This document shows, one piece after another, positions 33,608 to 43,329 of a stretch of DNA of 45,606 nucleotides. The position numbers and the translations under genes were made by a program. The first letter of the stretch is position 1. Every line of letters begins with the position of its first letter. Under the pieces are notes generated by a model, which did no database searches, had not been told where the DNA came from, and saw only the letters and a program-made list of their open reading frames with translations. The stretch comes from Reyranellaceae bacterium (lineage in GTDB: Bacteria; Pseudomonadota; Alphaproteobacteria; Reyranellales; Reyranellaceae): positions 1 through 45,606 of the forward strand of contig JALHMM010000049.1 in the NCBI GenBank assembly GCA_022844045.1, written 5' to 3'.

Positions 33608-34252
33608 CTACTGCTTCACCGTTGGCGACGGCGGGGCGACCTTGGGCGGCACCGGTGTCGGCGTGGTGCGGGTCGGCTTGGGTTGGGCCGCTACCTGGTC
33701 GGGCCGGAAGGCGACATCGAGCGCTTCCTTGGGCCCGCTGCACGGATTGGCGCCATCCTGGAGGCGCCAGATCTGCTCGTTGCCGCGGCGAAAGAAGCGC
33801 GACTCGCCGGTGATCCGGCAGGCTGCGCCCTTGTTCATCTTGGCGGCGAAGAACTCGATCTCGCCATTGATCACGAAGGTCCCCGCCGTGATCGAGGTGA
33901 TGACGCCCTTGATGGTGACGTAGTCCTCTTTGGTCTCGGGCGTCTGACCCTGATGGCGGCCGCTGATCTTCCACAGGCCGCCTTCGTCGACGATCTTCAG
34001 CGAGCCGCGCTTATTGCCCTTCAGCCGACGCCAGATGAGGGGATGATCGCCCCGCACCAACTCGGCCTCCTCGTCCCACAGGATCTCGGTCTTGGTTGGA
34101 CCCGCGGCGGGCGCTGGAGCCGGCGCGGGCGTCGCCGCCGTGGCGGGTGGCGGTGGCGCGGCGAGTGTAGGGGCGGCGGGCGGCGTGGTCTGGGCGAAGG
34201 CGGCGCCGGTCAGCAGGGTGACGGCGACGACCTGAAGCATGAGGGAACGCAT
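33608..34252 (-). CDS. Secreted protein of unknown function
   Basis: 214 residues. The signal peptide MRSLMLQVVAVTLLTGAAFA is followed by a Pro/Ala-rich linker (20-55), a folded core (about 56-185: EILWDEEAELVRGDHPLIWRR, TIKGVITSITAGTFVINGEI, CRITGESRFFRR) and a Pro/Lys-rich tail. Two cysteines in the core could form a disulfide. I recognise no family. The frame is open to 34288; the signal peptide fixes the start at 34252. It lies between the CPBP protease and the methyltransferase on the same strand. Confidence 0.75.
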   Translation of the reverse strand: MRSLMLQVVAVTLLTGAAFAQTTPPAAPTLAAPPPPATAATPAPAPAPAAGPTKTEILWDEEAELVRGDHPLIWRRLKGNKRGSLKIVDEGGLWKISGRHQGQTPETKEDYVTIKGVITSITAGTFVINGEIEFFAAKMNKGAACRITGESRFFRRGNEQIWRLQDGANPCSGPKEALDVAFRPDQVAAQPKPTRTTPTPVPPKVAPPSPTVKQ

Positions 34253-34306
34253 CGTGGCGAACCGTTCTTTGAAGGAGGGTGCGCGCACTATAGCAGAGCG
34301 CCGGTG

Positions 34307-35317
34307 CTAAGCGCGGGCCTCTTTCGCCACAGGCTCGCCCAGCCCACGCCAGAAGAACAGCGCCGTCACGCCGATCGCCAACACGATGGTGGTCGCCAGC
34401 CCGCCTTCGGGGCCCCAGTCGCCGCCGGTCCACAGCTTCAGGCCTTTGGATTCCCAGGCCATGATCGAGCCGCCATCCGGCGGATGGCCGCTGATCGCCA
34501 GGCCCCAGAGATTGGAGATCGACCAGTTCCACAGCGTGTGCCAAGCGCAGGCGGCCCAGATCGAGCCGGTGCGCAACGACAACAGGGCCAGGAACAGCGC
34601 ATAGAGCACCAGATTGAACGCCGCCAGCGCGTCGAAGCCGTGATTGCGCGAATGGGCGAGCGTGAAGAGCACGGTGCTGACGCCAATACCGGCGACCAGG
34701 CCGGCACGATACGCCATCACGTTCATCAGGAAGCCGCGGTAGAGCGCCTCCTCGCTCGAGGCCTGCACGGTGAAGGCCACCAGCATGAACACGATGCCGG
34801 CGAGCGCCATACCGCCGGCGGTGCCCGGCGTAACGGCGCGCGGCTGTATCTGGCCGCCGATCATCAGCCCGACCATCACGATCGACGTCATGAGCAATGC
34901 CAGCAGGATGCCGATCAGCAGCGACACGCCGGCGCGGCGCGGCCCTAAGCCGATGGTGTGGAACGGCCGCCACTCGACCAGACGAACCCAGAGGTAGAGC
35001 AGCAGCCAGGCGATGCCGAAGCCGATCAGCATGAAGAACGGCATGATCCACATCGCATAGGTGCGATCGGAGATGCCCTTGAGCCAGGCGCCAACCGGCT
35101 TGGCCGCGATCGGTGTCAGGAACTGCACCAGTCCGCCCCACAGCGAGGCGCCGGCCATGTCTTTGGGTGGCTTGTAGCCGAACAGATCGGTGAACTGCGC
35201 GACGCCGCCGAAAATCAGGACGGCGACGAACGGGGCGACGTACCACGGGGTGACACGACGGGCGCGGCCGGCCAGCTGCACGAGGCTGTTCGCGCGCGAC
35301 AGGTCGGTCCTGAACAT
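34307..35317 (-). CDS. CPBP-family intramembrane metalloprotease (Rce1/Abi-like)
   Basis: 336 residues with about eight membrane helices. Catalytic motifs are SSEEALYRG (Glu189, Glu190, Arg194), TLAHSRNHG (His222) and AWHTLWNW (His260, Asn264), the standard set for CAAX-protease/bacteriocin-processing proteins. Bacterial members are linked to peptide maturation, immunity or membrane protein processing. I start at 35317 because GGGGGGAGA lies directly upstream; an in-frame ATG at 35356 is possible. Divergent from the AlkX-like gene. Confidence 0.88.
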   Translation of the reverse strand: MFRTDLSRANSLVQLAGRARRVTPWYVAPFVAVLIFGGVAQFTDLFGYKPPKDMAGASLWGGLVQFLTPIAAKPVGAWLKGISDRTYAMWIMPFFMLIGFGIAWLLLYLWVRLVEWRPFHTIGLGPRRAGVSLLIGILLALLMTSIVMVGLMIGGQIQPRAVTPGTAGGMALAGIVFMLVAFTVQASSEEALYRGFLMNVMAYRAGLVAGIGVSTVLFTLAHSRNHGFDALAAFNLVLYALFLALLSLRTGSIWAACAWHTLWNWSISNLWGLAISGHPPDGGSIMAWESKGLKLWTGGDWGPEGGLATTIVLAIGVTALFFWRGLGEPVAKEARA

Positions 35318-35444
35318 TCTCCCCCCAACGGATTCATCGAGCCCCGCGATCGGCATGGTGCCCCGACCGCCATCGGTCCGGCAAGTGAACGGTCGCCCAG
35401 TATTACGATTGACAGCGCGGCCGGGATCATGAGAGCGCCGTGAC

Positions 35445-36659
35445 ATGGCCCGCAGACGTGAAATCCTTTCGGCCGCAACCGCGCGACGCATCGCCTTGGC
35501 CGCCCAGGGTTTTGGCGAGGCACGACCGGACGGACCGGTCGGCCTGCGCCAGATCCGCCGCATGATCGATCGCCTGGGCCTGCTGCAGATCGATTCAGTC
35601 AATGTGTTGGTACGTGCCCACTACCTGCCGCTGTTCTCGCGGCTGGGACCGTACGACACGGCGATGCTCGACCGGCTGGCCTGGGGCGGGCGCAAACGCA
35701 CGCTGTTCGAATACTGGGGCCACGAAGCCTCGCTGCTGCCGCTCGACGCACAGCCATTGCTGCGCTGGCGCATGGCGCGCGCCGCGACCGGCACCGCCGG
35801 CTTCAAGGGCTGGGTCGTGCGATACGGCCAGGAGCGTCGCGCCTTCATCGAGACGGTACGGCGGCAGATCGAGGATCGCGGCCCGCTCTCCGCCGCCGAC
35901 CTGACCGAAGGTGGCAAAAGCGCCGGCAAATGGTGGGGCTGGAGCGAGGGCAAGCAGGCGCTGGAGTGGCTGTTCATCGCCGGCCAGGTCACGACCTCGG
36001 GTCGACGCGGGGCGTTCGAGCGCGTCTACGACCTGACCGAGCGCGTCATCCCGGCGGATGTGCTGGCGCGGCCCACCCCGGATGACGGCGATGCGCAGCG
36101 CACACTCTTGCGCATGGCCGCTCGGGCCTTGGGCGTCGCCACCGAATACGATCTGCGCGACTACTTCCGCCTGCGGCCCGAGGACACCAAGGCTCGCCTC
36201 GCCGAGCTGGTCGAGGCGGGCGAGCTGCTGCCGGTAAAGGTCGAGGGCTGGACGCACGCCGCTTACCTCGATCCGCGGGCGCATTTCGCGCGCAGCATCG
36301 AGGCGCGCGCCCTGCTCGTGCCGTTCGATCCGTTGGTCTGGGAACGGGACCGCGCCGAACGCCTGTTCGGCTTTCGCTACCGCATCGAGATCTACACGCC
36401 GATCGAGAAGCGCCAGTTCGGCTACTACGTGCTGCCCTTCCTGCTCGGCGACCGCCTGGTCGCGCGCGTCGACCTCAAGGCCGACCGCGCCAACAGCCGC
36501 CTGCTGGTACACGCCGCGCACGCCGAGCCCGGCGCCAAACCCGCCGAGATCGTCGAGCCGCTGCGCGCCGAATTGCGCCTGATGGCGGATTGGCTGGGGC
36601 TCGAAGCTGTCAAGATCACACCCGCCGGTTCGCTGGGGCGCGCGCTGGTCCGTTCTTGA
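35445..36659 (+). CDS. Crosslink-repair DNA glycosylase, YcaQ/AlkX type
   Basis: 404 residues with winged-helix repeats of the HTH_42 family. The catalytic motif region LGLLQIDSVNVLVRAHYLPLFSRLGPYD has QID at 48-50; family members with Q-x-Q unhook interstrand crosslinks (AlkZ) and those with Q-x-D are the AlkX group, so this is AlkX-like. Further hallmarks are FEYWGHEASLLP and DPLVWERDRAERLFGFRYRIEIY. Likely role: removal of alkylated or crosslinked bases. It is divergent from the CPBP gene and followed five bases later by an antitoxin-like gene. Confidence 0.9.
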   Translation: MARRREILSAATARRIALAAQGFGEARPDGPVGLRQIRRMIDRLGLLQIDSVNVLVRAHYLPLFSRLGPYDTAMLDRLAWGGRKRTLFEYWGHEASLLPLDAQPLLRWRMARAATGTAGFKGWVVRYGQERRAFIETVRRQIEDRGPLSAADLTEGGKSAGKWWGWSEGKQALEWLFIAGQVTTSGRRGAFERVYDLTERVIPADVLARPTPDDGDAQRTLLRMAARALGVATEYDLRDYFRLRPEDTKARLAELVEAGELLPVKVEGWTHAAYLDPRAHFARSIEARALLVPFDPLVWERDRAERLFGFRYRIEIYTPIEKRQFGYYVLPFLLGDRLVARVDLKADRANSRLLVHAAHAEPGAKPAEIVEPLRAELRLMADWLGLEAVKITPAGSLGRALVRS

Positions 36660-36663
36660 CCGT

Positions 36664-36855
36664 ATGATGGACGCTCCACGCTCGATGCCCGCGGATCCAC
36701 TCTACGAGAAGCTGAGCGAGGAGCTCGCGTCGGCAGAAGACAGAGACCGGCTCAAAGCTCTGATCCGCGAAGGCATCGACAGCGGACCGGGCATTCCCGC
36801 CGAAGAGGTCTTCGCCCGCCTGCGTCGCAAGCTCACTGCCCTGATCGGCGCGTAG
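36664..36855 (+). CDS. ParD-like antitoxin (orphan)
   Basis: 63 residues: a short N-terminus, then ALIREGIDSGPGIPAEEVFARLRRKL, the C-terminal toxin-binding pattern of ParD/CC2985-type antitoxins. The usual RelE/ParE toxin gene is missing: the next gene (acs) is convergent and begins 27 bases away. The N-terminal ribbon-helix-helix is short, so the protein may be truncated. ATG at 36664 with a second at 36667; no clear ribosome binding site. Confidence 0.6.
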   Translation: MMDAPRSMPADPLYEKLSEELASAEDRDRLKALIREGIDSGPGIPAEEVFARLRRKLTALIGA

Positions 36856-36858
36856 CTC

Positions 36859-36878
36859 TGGGAGCGCCTGCGCTCCCA
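36859..36878. terminator. Hairpin between convergent antitoxin-like gene and acs
   Basis: TGGGAGCG and CGCTCCCA form a perfect eight-pair stem with a four-base loop exactly in the 27-base gap between two convergent stops. A run of A follows on the plus strand, so neither strand has a classical T-tract; a bidirectional terminator is the likely role. Confidence 0.55.
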
Positions 36879-36882
36879 AAAC

Positions 36883-38820
36883 TTAGCGCCGATTCATGCG
36901 GTTGCCGACGAGGTCGTCGACGACCGCCGGATCGGCCAAGGTCGAGGTGTCGCCGAGATTGCCGAACTCGTCCTCGGCGATCTTGCGCAGGATGCGGCGC
37001 ATGATCTTGCCGGAGCGCGTCTTGGGCAGGCCGGGCGCCCACTGGATCAGGTCGGGCTGCGCGATCGGGCCGATCTCCTTGCGCACCCAGCCGACCAGTT
37101 CCTTGCGCAGCTCCTCGGTCGGCTCGACGCCGAGCTTGAGCGTGACGTACGCGTAAATGCCCTGGCCCTTGATGTCGTGCGGATAGCCGACGACGGCGGC
37201 CTCGGCGACCTTCTGATGCGCCACCAGCGCGCTTTCGACCTCGGCCGTGCCCATGCGGTGGCCCGAGACGTTGATCACGTCGTCGACGCGGCCGGTGATC
37301 CAGTAGTAGCCGTCGGCGTCGCGCCGGCAGCCATCGCCGGTGAAGTAGCTGCCCTTGTAGGTCGAGAAGTAGGTCTCGACGAAGCGCGTGTGGTCGCCAT
37401 AGACCGTGCGCATCTGGCCCGGCCAGGAATCGGTGAGGATCAGATTGCCCTGGGCCTCGCCGCTCAGCACCTTGCCGTCGGCGTCGACCACGGCGGGCTT
37501 GATGCCGAAGAACGGCTTGGTCGCCGAGCCGGGCTTGAGCTCGGTGGCGCCGGGCAGCGGCGTGATGAGAATGCCGCCGGTCTCGGTCTGCCACCATGTG
37601 TCGACGATGGGACAGCGCGAGTCGCCCACCACGCGGTGGTACCACAGCCACGCTTCGGGATTGATCGGTTCGCCGACCGAGCCCAGCAGGCGCAGCGAGG
37701 CGCGCGAGGTCTTCTTCACCGGCGCCTCGCCCTCGCGCATCAGCGCGCGGATCGCCGTGGGCGCGGTGTAGAAAATGTTGACCTTGTGCTTGTCGACGAC
37801 CTGCCAGAAACGGCTGGAGTCGGGATAGTTCGGCACGCCCTCGAACATCAGGGTCGTGGCGCCGTTCGCAAGCGGACCGTAGACGATGTAGCTGTGGCCG
37901 GTGACCCAGCCGACATCGGCGGTGCACCAGTAGATGTCGCCGTCGTGGTAGTCGAAGACGTACTGATGCGTCATCGAGGCGTAGACGACGTAGCCGCCGG
38001 TGGTGTGCAGCACGCCCTTGGGCTTACCCGTCGAGCCCGAGGTGTAGAGGATGAACAGCGGGTCCTCGGCGTTCATCGGCTCGGGCGGGCAGTCGGCCGA
38101 CACCTTGGCGCATTCCTCGTGGTACCAGACATCGCGGTCCGGGCTCATGGTGACGGCGCCACCGGTGCGCTTGACCACGATCATGGTCTTCACGCTGGGG
38201 CATGACTTCAGGGCGGCGTCGGCATTGGCCTTCAGCGGCACCTTGCGGCCACCGCGCAGGCCCTCGTCGGCCGTGATGACGACGTTGGAGTCGCAATCCT
38301 GGATGCGGTTAACGAGCGAGTCGGGGGAGAATCCGCCGAAGACCACCGAGTGGATCGCGCCGATGCGCGCGCAGGCCAGCATGGCGTAGGCCGCCTCGGG
38401 GATCATCGGCATGTAGATCGTGACGCGATCACCCTTCTTCACGCCGCGCGCCTTCAGCACGTTGGCCAGGCGACAGACCTGCTCGTGCATCTCCCGGTAG
38501 GTGATGTGCTTGCTGTCGGCCGGGTCGTCGCCTTCCCAGATGATCGCGGTCTGGTCGGCGCGCTTGGCCAGGTGGCGATCGACGCAGTTGGCCGAGGCGT
38601 TGAGCACGCCGTCGTGGTACCAGCGGATGCGCACGTCGCCGGTGTAGTCGACGTCCTTCACCTGGGTGTAGGGCTTGATCCAATCGACGCGCTTGCCATG
38701 CTCGCCCCAGAACTTCACCGGGTCGTCGACCGACGCCTGGTACAGGGCTTGGTACTTCGCCGCGTCGACATAGGCCTTCGCCGCCCAGTCCTTCGGCACG
38801 GGCAAAAGCTGGTCCGACAT
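36883..38820 (-). CDS. acs: Acetyl-CoA synthetase (AMP-forming)
   Basis: 645 residues, standard length. Acs converts acetate, ATP and CoA to acetyl-CoA via acetyl-AMP. Phosphate-binding loop [15 protein letters not shown] (259-273), the [15 protein letters not shown] and TWWQTETGG segments, and the catalytic Lys605 in [13 protein letters not shown] are all present; this Lys is the acetylation control site in the family. The ATG at 38820 follows AGGGGAGGGG, a strong ribosome binding site; the frame is open 14 codons further without support. Confidence 0.96.
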   Translation of the reverse strand: MSDQLLPVPKDWAAKAYVDAAKYQALYQASVDDPVKFWGEHGKRVDWIKPYTQVKDVDYTGDVRIRWYHDGVLNASANCVDRHLAKRADQTAIIWEGDDPADSKHITYREMHEQVCRLANVLKARGVKKGDRVTIYMPMIPEAAYAMLACARIGAIHSVVFGGFSPDSLVNRIQDCDSNVVITADEGLRGGRKVPLKANADAALKSCPSVKTMIVVKRTGGAVTMSPDRDVWYHEECAKVSADCPPEPMNAEDPLFILYTSGSTGKPKGVLHTTGGYVVYASMTHQYVFDYHDGDIYWCTADVGWVTGHSYIVYGPLANGATTLMFEGVPNYPDSSRFWQVVDKHKVNIFYTAPTAIRALMREGEAPVKKTSRASLRLLGSVGEPINPEAWLWYHRVVGDSRCPIVDTWWQTETGGILITPLPGATELKPGSATKPFFGIKPAVVDADGKVLSGEAQGNLILTDSWPGQMRTVYGDHTRFVETYFSTYKGSYFTGDGCRRDADGYYWITGRVDDVINVSGHRMGTAEVESALVAHQKVAEAAVVGYPHDIKGQGIYAYVTLKLGVEPTEELRKELVGWVRKEIGPIAQPDLIQWAPGLPKTRSGKIMRRILRKIAEDEFGNLGDTSTLADPAVVDDLVGNRMNRR

Positions 38821-38934
38821 GATCCCCTCCCCCTGGTCAATCTCACACGGGCGATCGCACACGTCTGATGGCGCACGTTACACGGCCAAGACAGGCGTTC
38901 AAGCGGGTCCGGCGCCGCACGACTTTGGTAGGGG

Positions 38935-39642
38935 TCAATCCTTCGTCGGCACGAACATATAGCCGACGCCACGCACGGTCCTGATGGCGTCGGGATGCGC
39001 CGGATCCTTCTCGATCTTGCGCCGCAGGCGGGTGATGCGCAGGTCGATGGCGCGGTCGAAGGCTTCCATCTCGCGATGCGCGGCGCTCTCCAGCAGCCAG
39101 TCGCGCGCCAGCGGCCGGTTGGGATTCTCGGCGAACAGCCGCAACAGGTCATACTCACTCGACGCCAACGTCTCCTCGCCGCCGTCGGGATCGATCAGCA
39201 CGCGACGCTCCAGATCAAGGATGCGCCGGCCCATGCGTACCCGCTGCCCCGACAACGGCACGGCCGTGCCAGTGGCGCGGCGCAGCACGCTCTTCACCCG
39301 CGCCAGCAGCTCGCGCGGATCGAACGGCTTGGGGATGTAGTCGTCGGCGCCGGTTTCCAGCCCGACGATGCGGTCGACCGTGTCGCCGGCGGCGGTGACC
39401 ATGATGATGCAGATGCGACCGTTCTTCTCGCGCAGCCAGCGCGCCAGGGCGTAGCCGTCCTCGCCGGGCAGGCCGATGTCGAGCAGCGCCAGAACCGGCG
39501 GATCGCGCTCCACCAGCTTGCGGAAGGCGGCACCGCCATCGGCGCCGCTGACCCTGAAGCCGTTGCGGCCGAGATAGTCGACCAGCAGCTGGCGCTGCGC
39601 CGCCTCGTCCTCGACCACGATGATGTGCTGGCGTGCGTCCAT
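38935..39642 (-). CDS. OmpR/TorR-type response regulator
   Basis: 235 residues. The receiver has the acidic pair EDE (11-13), phospho-acceptor Asp55 in [11 protein letters not shown] and Lys in [10 protein letters not shown]; the winged helix carries [26 protein letters not shown] and [15 protein letters not shown]. It is divergent from the tripartite hybrid kinase at 39833, its evident partner, and the shared intergenic region carries four GCGATAC repeats. The frame is open to 39846 but the receiver starts at [13 protein letters not shown]. Confidence 0.93.
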   Translation of the reverse strand: MDARQHIIVVEDEAAQRQLLVDYLGRNGFRVSGADGGAAFRKLVERDPPVLALLDIGLPGEDGYALARWLREKNGRICIIMVTAAGDTVDRIVGLETGADDYIPKPFDPRELLARVKSVLRRATGTAVPLSGQRVRMGRRILDLERRVLIDPDGGEETLASSEYDLLRLFAENPNRPLARDWLLESAAHREMEAFDRAIDLRITRLRRKIEKDPAHPDAIRTVRGVGYMFVPTKD

Positions 39643-39762
39643 GCTCCCGTCCGTCGCCGCCAGTCTAGCACGACGACGCGGCGGGCAAGACCAAAGCGTC
39701 GGGTATCGGCGCCTCGATCCCATCAGCGGGCGCATGGCGCTTGCCACGCTGTGCGCATCGCG

Positions 39763-39811
39763 GCGATACAGGCGATACAGAGCTGCCCCGTCGCGATACG
39801 CGCGCGATACA
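39763..39811 (+). promoter_or_regulatory. Four GCGATAC repeats between the divergent regulator and kinase genes
   Basis: GCGATAC(A) occurs at 39763, 39772, 39793 and 39804. The members of each pair are 9 and 11 bases apart, close to one helical turn, and the pairs are about three turns apart; a fifth half-site in inverse orientation (GTATCG) lies near 39702. Tandem hexamer-like direct repeats at one-turn spacing are the usual layout of OmpR-family binding sites, so the regulator encoded at 38935-39642 is the likely ligand. Confidence 0.6.
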
Positions 39812-39832
39812 CGTCCCGGGGAGAATGCGGCA

Positions 39833-42800
39833 ATGAACACGGGCACCCTCGAGCAGGCGCACCCGGCGCAGGTGCGCCGCGAGATGGTGCGACGGTTGAT
39901 CGAGCTGCCGGTCAGCGTGCGCCTATTGGCGATGCTGATGTGGCCGCTGCTCTACGCCATCTACTGGGGTTCAGCACCGCTCTGGATGATCCTCGCGCCC
40001 GCGACCCTCCACATCACGGGCAGTGTGGCGAGCCATCTTCTGGGCGTGGCGTGGCGACGCGACCCCGAGCGCATGCGCGTCGAGCACTGGAGGATCGCGC
40101 TGGTGATCCTCTCGGCGGTTATCGGTAGCACACCCGGCTTGGCTGGCGGTCTTCTCGTCACCCTGCCGTTCCCCGAGGAGCGTCTCGTCGTTTGCCTGAT
40201 CGTCTGCGCGGCCGTCACGACGGCGCCGTCGCGACCGTTCGACGGCGTGGCCTTCAACGTCTTTGTCGGCGCCTCTCTCTTGTGCCTCGCGGCTGGTCTG
40301 ATCTGGACCGGCGAACGCGGCCTGATCGTGCTGGCCGCGGCCGCGGTTGGTCCTTACTGGGGACTGGTCGCCGCCATGGGGCTCGCCGAACAGCGCCGCA
40401 CCCGCGCGCAATACGAGGTCGAACTGCGGCTCGCGGACCTGACGCGGCGTCACGAGGCGGCGCTGGACGAGACGCGGCAGGCGCTGGCGGAAGCGGGGGC
40501 GGTCCGCGCCGATCTCGAGCTGATCCTCAACGAGATGTCGGACGGCGTGTCGCTGGGGACGCCCGACGGACGCTGGACGCTGGTCAACGACGCGATCCTG
40601 CGTATCCATCGGATCGATCGCGAGATTCTCAGGACCCGACCGACCCTGCGCGAGATCTTCGAGTTTCAGATCGCGCGCGGCGACTGGGGTCCGCTCACGC
40701 CGGCGCAGAAGGAGGAAGGACTGGCCGCGCGCGAGCGGCTCTTCCAGTCCGGCACCGATGGCTGGCAATTGCTGCGGCGCCACGATCGCTGGATCCAGAT
40801 CTCGGTGAAGATCCTGCCCGATGGCCGGCGGCTCAGCATGCAGCGCGACGTCACCGAGCTGCAGGCGGCACGCGAGACATCCGAATTGGCGGGCCAGGTG
40901 ATGCAGACCGTGCTCGACGAGATGCCCGACGCGGCCATGTTGTACGAAGCCGACGGCCGTTGGGCCTTCATCAACAAGGCGATGGCGCGTATCCACCGCA
41001 TTGATCACGAGCTGCTGCGGTCGCTCCCTGACGCCTGGGCGATTTTGGACCATCAGATCGCGCGCGGCGACTTCGGGCCGCTGGACGAGGCGGCACGAGC
41101 TGAGGTGGTGGCCTCGCGCCGGCACATGTTCGATACCGGCACCGACGGCTGGATCCTGCTGCGCCGGGGTGACCGGCGTCTGCAGTTCGCGCTCAAGGTC
41201 TTGCCCGATGGGCGGAGGCTGGTGATCCACCGCGACGTCACCGAGCTGGAAGAAGCGCGCGAGCTCGCCGAGGCGGCGCGCGACGAGGCCACCGAGGCGC
41301 GCCGGCGTCTATTGCTGGCGATGGAGGCGATGGCCGACGGCATCGCCTTCTTCGATGCCGACGATCGCCTGCTGCTGTGCAACGAGGCCTATCGCGGTTT
41401 CATGAGCCACCAGCCGGAGATGATCACGCCGGGCATCTTGATGGTCGACGGCATAGCGCACGCCGCCAAGATCGGCGCCGCGCCGCCGGGCCGCGCCGAC
41501 ACCTGGGTGGCCGAGCAGATCGCCACGCTCAGGCGCGGCGAGCCGGCGCTGGTCTCCTATGGACCGCAGCGCTGGGCGCGCGTGCTGATGCGCGGCGCAG
41601 ATGACGACCGCAAGGTCGTGCTGGTCACCGACGTCTCGCAGGAGCGCCGCCGCCAGCGCGAGCTGGAGAAGGCACTGGGCTCGGCGGAGAAGTCTCGCGC
41701 CGAGGCCGAGGCCGCCAACCAGGCCAAGAGCACCTTCCTCGCCACCATGAGCCATGAGATCCGCACGCCGATGAACGGCGTGCTGGGCATGATGGACGTG
41801 CTGGAGGCGCAGGGCCTGGGCGAGGCGCAGCGCGGCACGGTCCTGACCATGCGCGAATCGGCCACCGCGCTGTTGCACATCATCGACGAGCTGCTCGACT
41901 TCTCGAAGATCGAGGCCGGCGCGCTCGACCTCGAGGCGGTGCCGTTCTCGCTCTCCGGCCTTGTCGACGGCACGGTTGCGACCTTCCGTCCTCAGGCGTC
42001 GCGCAAGGGTCTGTCGCTGGTCGCCGCCGTGGCGCCGGGTTCGGCAGACGCGCTCGTGGGCGATCCGACGCGCGTCAGGCAGATCCTGTACAACTTGCTG
42101 GGCAACGCGCTGAAGTTCACCGAGCGCGGCGGCGCGATGGTCAAGGCGCGCACCGAGCCGCTGGCCGGCGGCCGCGCCCGCGTCACGCTCAGCGTCGAGG
42201 ACACCGGCGTCGGCATGAATCCGGCGCAGATGGCCCGGTTGTTCCAACCCTTCGCCCAGGCGGACAACTCGACGACGCGGCGCTATGGCGGCACCGGCCT
42301 TGGCCTGTCGATCGTGCGCCGGCTGGCCCAGGCGATGGGCGGCGACGTCACGGTCGACAGTCGACCTGGCATGGGCTCGACCTTCGCCGTGACATTGGAG
42401 CTGAGCGCCGCGCCGGCCGATTCGCCGCTGATCGGCCTGGGGGCGGTCGACGCGCCCGCGCCCGTGTCCGCCGCGCCCTCGCCCACGATCCAGGCCGGTG
42501 CGCGGGTGCTCGTTGTCGACGACCACCCGGTCAACCGCGACGTGCTGCAGGGCCAGCTGCGCGCGCTCGGCGTCGTCGCCGACACGGCGGCGGACGGCCG
42601 CGAGGGCCTCGCCGCCTGGCGGCAGGGCGACTACGCGCTCGTCTTCGCCGACGTGCACATGCCTGACATGGACGGCTTCGAGATGACCGCGCGCATGCGC
42701 ATCGAGGAGAGCGAGCGCGGCCGGCCGCGCACGCCGATCGTCGCCGTCACCGCCAACGCCATGCGCGGCGAGGACGAGCGTTGCCGTGCCGCCGGCATGG

Positions 42801-43258
42801 ACGCCTATCTCTCCAAGCCGGTGGCGCTCGATCGCCTGCGCGCCACCCTGCAACGCTGGATGCCGGCCACCGAGCCCGTCGCCGCGACGCCCTTGGCGGC
42901 CAATGCCGCGTTCAAAGGCTCCCCGATCCTCGACCGCTCGACACTGTCGGCCTGGATGGGCGACGACCACGCGGCGATCCGCGCTTTGCTCGACAAGTTC
43001 CTCGTCACCGCGCGCGACGTGCGCGACGATGTCGAACGGGCGATGGCGTCGGGCGACCTGGCCAGCGTCGCGGCGGCGGCGCACAAGCTCAAGGGCGCGG
43101 CACTGGCGGTCGGCGCGCGGCGCGTCGCCGACGTCGCGCTGACGTTGGAGACCGCCGGCAAGGCGGCGGATCGCGCCGGCTGCGAGGATGCGCTGGGACC
43201 GTTGGCCAACGAAACGCGTTTGGTCGCCGGCGAGATCGAAGGCGTCGCCGCGGTCTGA
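39833..43258 (+). CDS. Tripartite hybrid histidine kinase (membrane-PAS-PAS-PAS-HisKA-HATPase-receiver-HPt)
   Basis: 1141 residues. About five or six membrane helices (30-185) without a large periplasmic loop are followed by three PAS-like modules: 229-345, 358-473 and 490-602. The first two are near-duplicates. The kinase has H-box [14 protein letters not shown] with His641, N-box LLGNALKFT and G-boxes [16 protein letters not shown]. The receiver has Asp940 in [11 protein letters not shown] and Lys995; the C-terminal HPt has His1084 in AHKLKGAAL. This BarA/TorS layout implies a four-step phosphorelay ending on the divergent response regulator. Start at 39833 follows GGGGAGAATGCGGCA. Confidence 0.93.
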   Translation: MNTGTLEQAHPAQVRREMVRRLIELPVSVRLLAMLMWPLLYAIYWGSAPLWMILAPATLHITGSVASHLLGVAWRRDPERMRVEHWRIALVILSAVIGSTPGLAGGLLVTLPFPEERLVVCLIVCAAVTTAPSRPFDGVAFNVFVGASLLCLAAGLIWTGERGLIVLAAAAVGPYWGLVAAMGLAEQRRTRAQYEVELRLADLTRRHEAALDETRQALAEAGAVRADLELILNEMSDGVSLGTPDGRWTLVNDAILRIHRIDREILRTRPTLREIFEFQIARGDWGPLTPAQKEEGLAARERLFQSGTDGWQLLRRHDRWIQISVKILPDGRRLSMQRDVTELQAARETSELAGQVMQTVLDEMPDAAMLYEADGRWAFINKAMARIHRIDHELLRSLPDAWAILDHQIARGDFGPLDEAARAEVVASRRHMFDTGTDGWILLRRGDRRLQFALKVLPDGRRLVIHRDVTELEEARELAEAARDEATEARRRLLLAMEAMADGIAFFDADDRLLLCNEAYRGFMSHQPEMITPGILMVDGIAHAAKIGAAPPGRADTWVAEQIATLRRGEPALVSYGPQRWARVLMRGADDDRKVVLVTDVSQERRRQRELEKALGSAEKSRAEAEAANQAKSTFLATMSHEIRTPMNGVLGMMDVLEAQGLGEAQRGTVLTMRESATALLHIIDELLDFSKIEAGALDLEAVPFSLSGLVDGTVATFRPQASRKGLSLVAAVAPGSADALVGDPTRVRQILYNLLGNALKFTERGGAMVKARTEPLAGGRARVTLSVEDTGVGMNPAQMARLFQPFAQADNSTTRRYGGTGLGLSIVRRLAQAMGGDVTVDSRPGMGSTFAVTLELSAAPADSPLIGLGAVDAPAPVSAAPSPTIQAGARVLVVDDHPVNRDVLQGQLRALGVVADTAADGREGLAAWRQGDYALVFADVHMPDMDGFEMTARMRIEESERGRPRTPIVAVTANAMRGEDERCRAAGMDAYLSKPVALDRLRATLQRWMPATEPVAATPLAANAAFKGSPILDRSTLSAWMGDDHAAIRALLDKFLVTARDVRDDVERAMASGDLASVAAAAHKLKGAALAVGARRVADVALTLETAGKAADRAGCEDALGPLANETRLVAGEIEGVAAV

Positions 43259-43329
43259 GCGTCCTTGAGTCTCGGGCCGCCGCAGGGAAGAATCGGCCGT
43301 CCGCCACGGACCAATCACAGGGGTGCTTC

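Noticed and set aside
41309..43318. 669-codon open frame on the minus strand opposite the hybrid kinase, with similar ones at 39971-41230
   Set aside because: Long antisense frames are common in high-GC genes. The plus strand encodes complete PAS, kinase, receiver and HPt domains.
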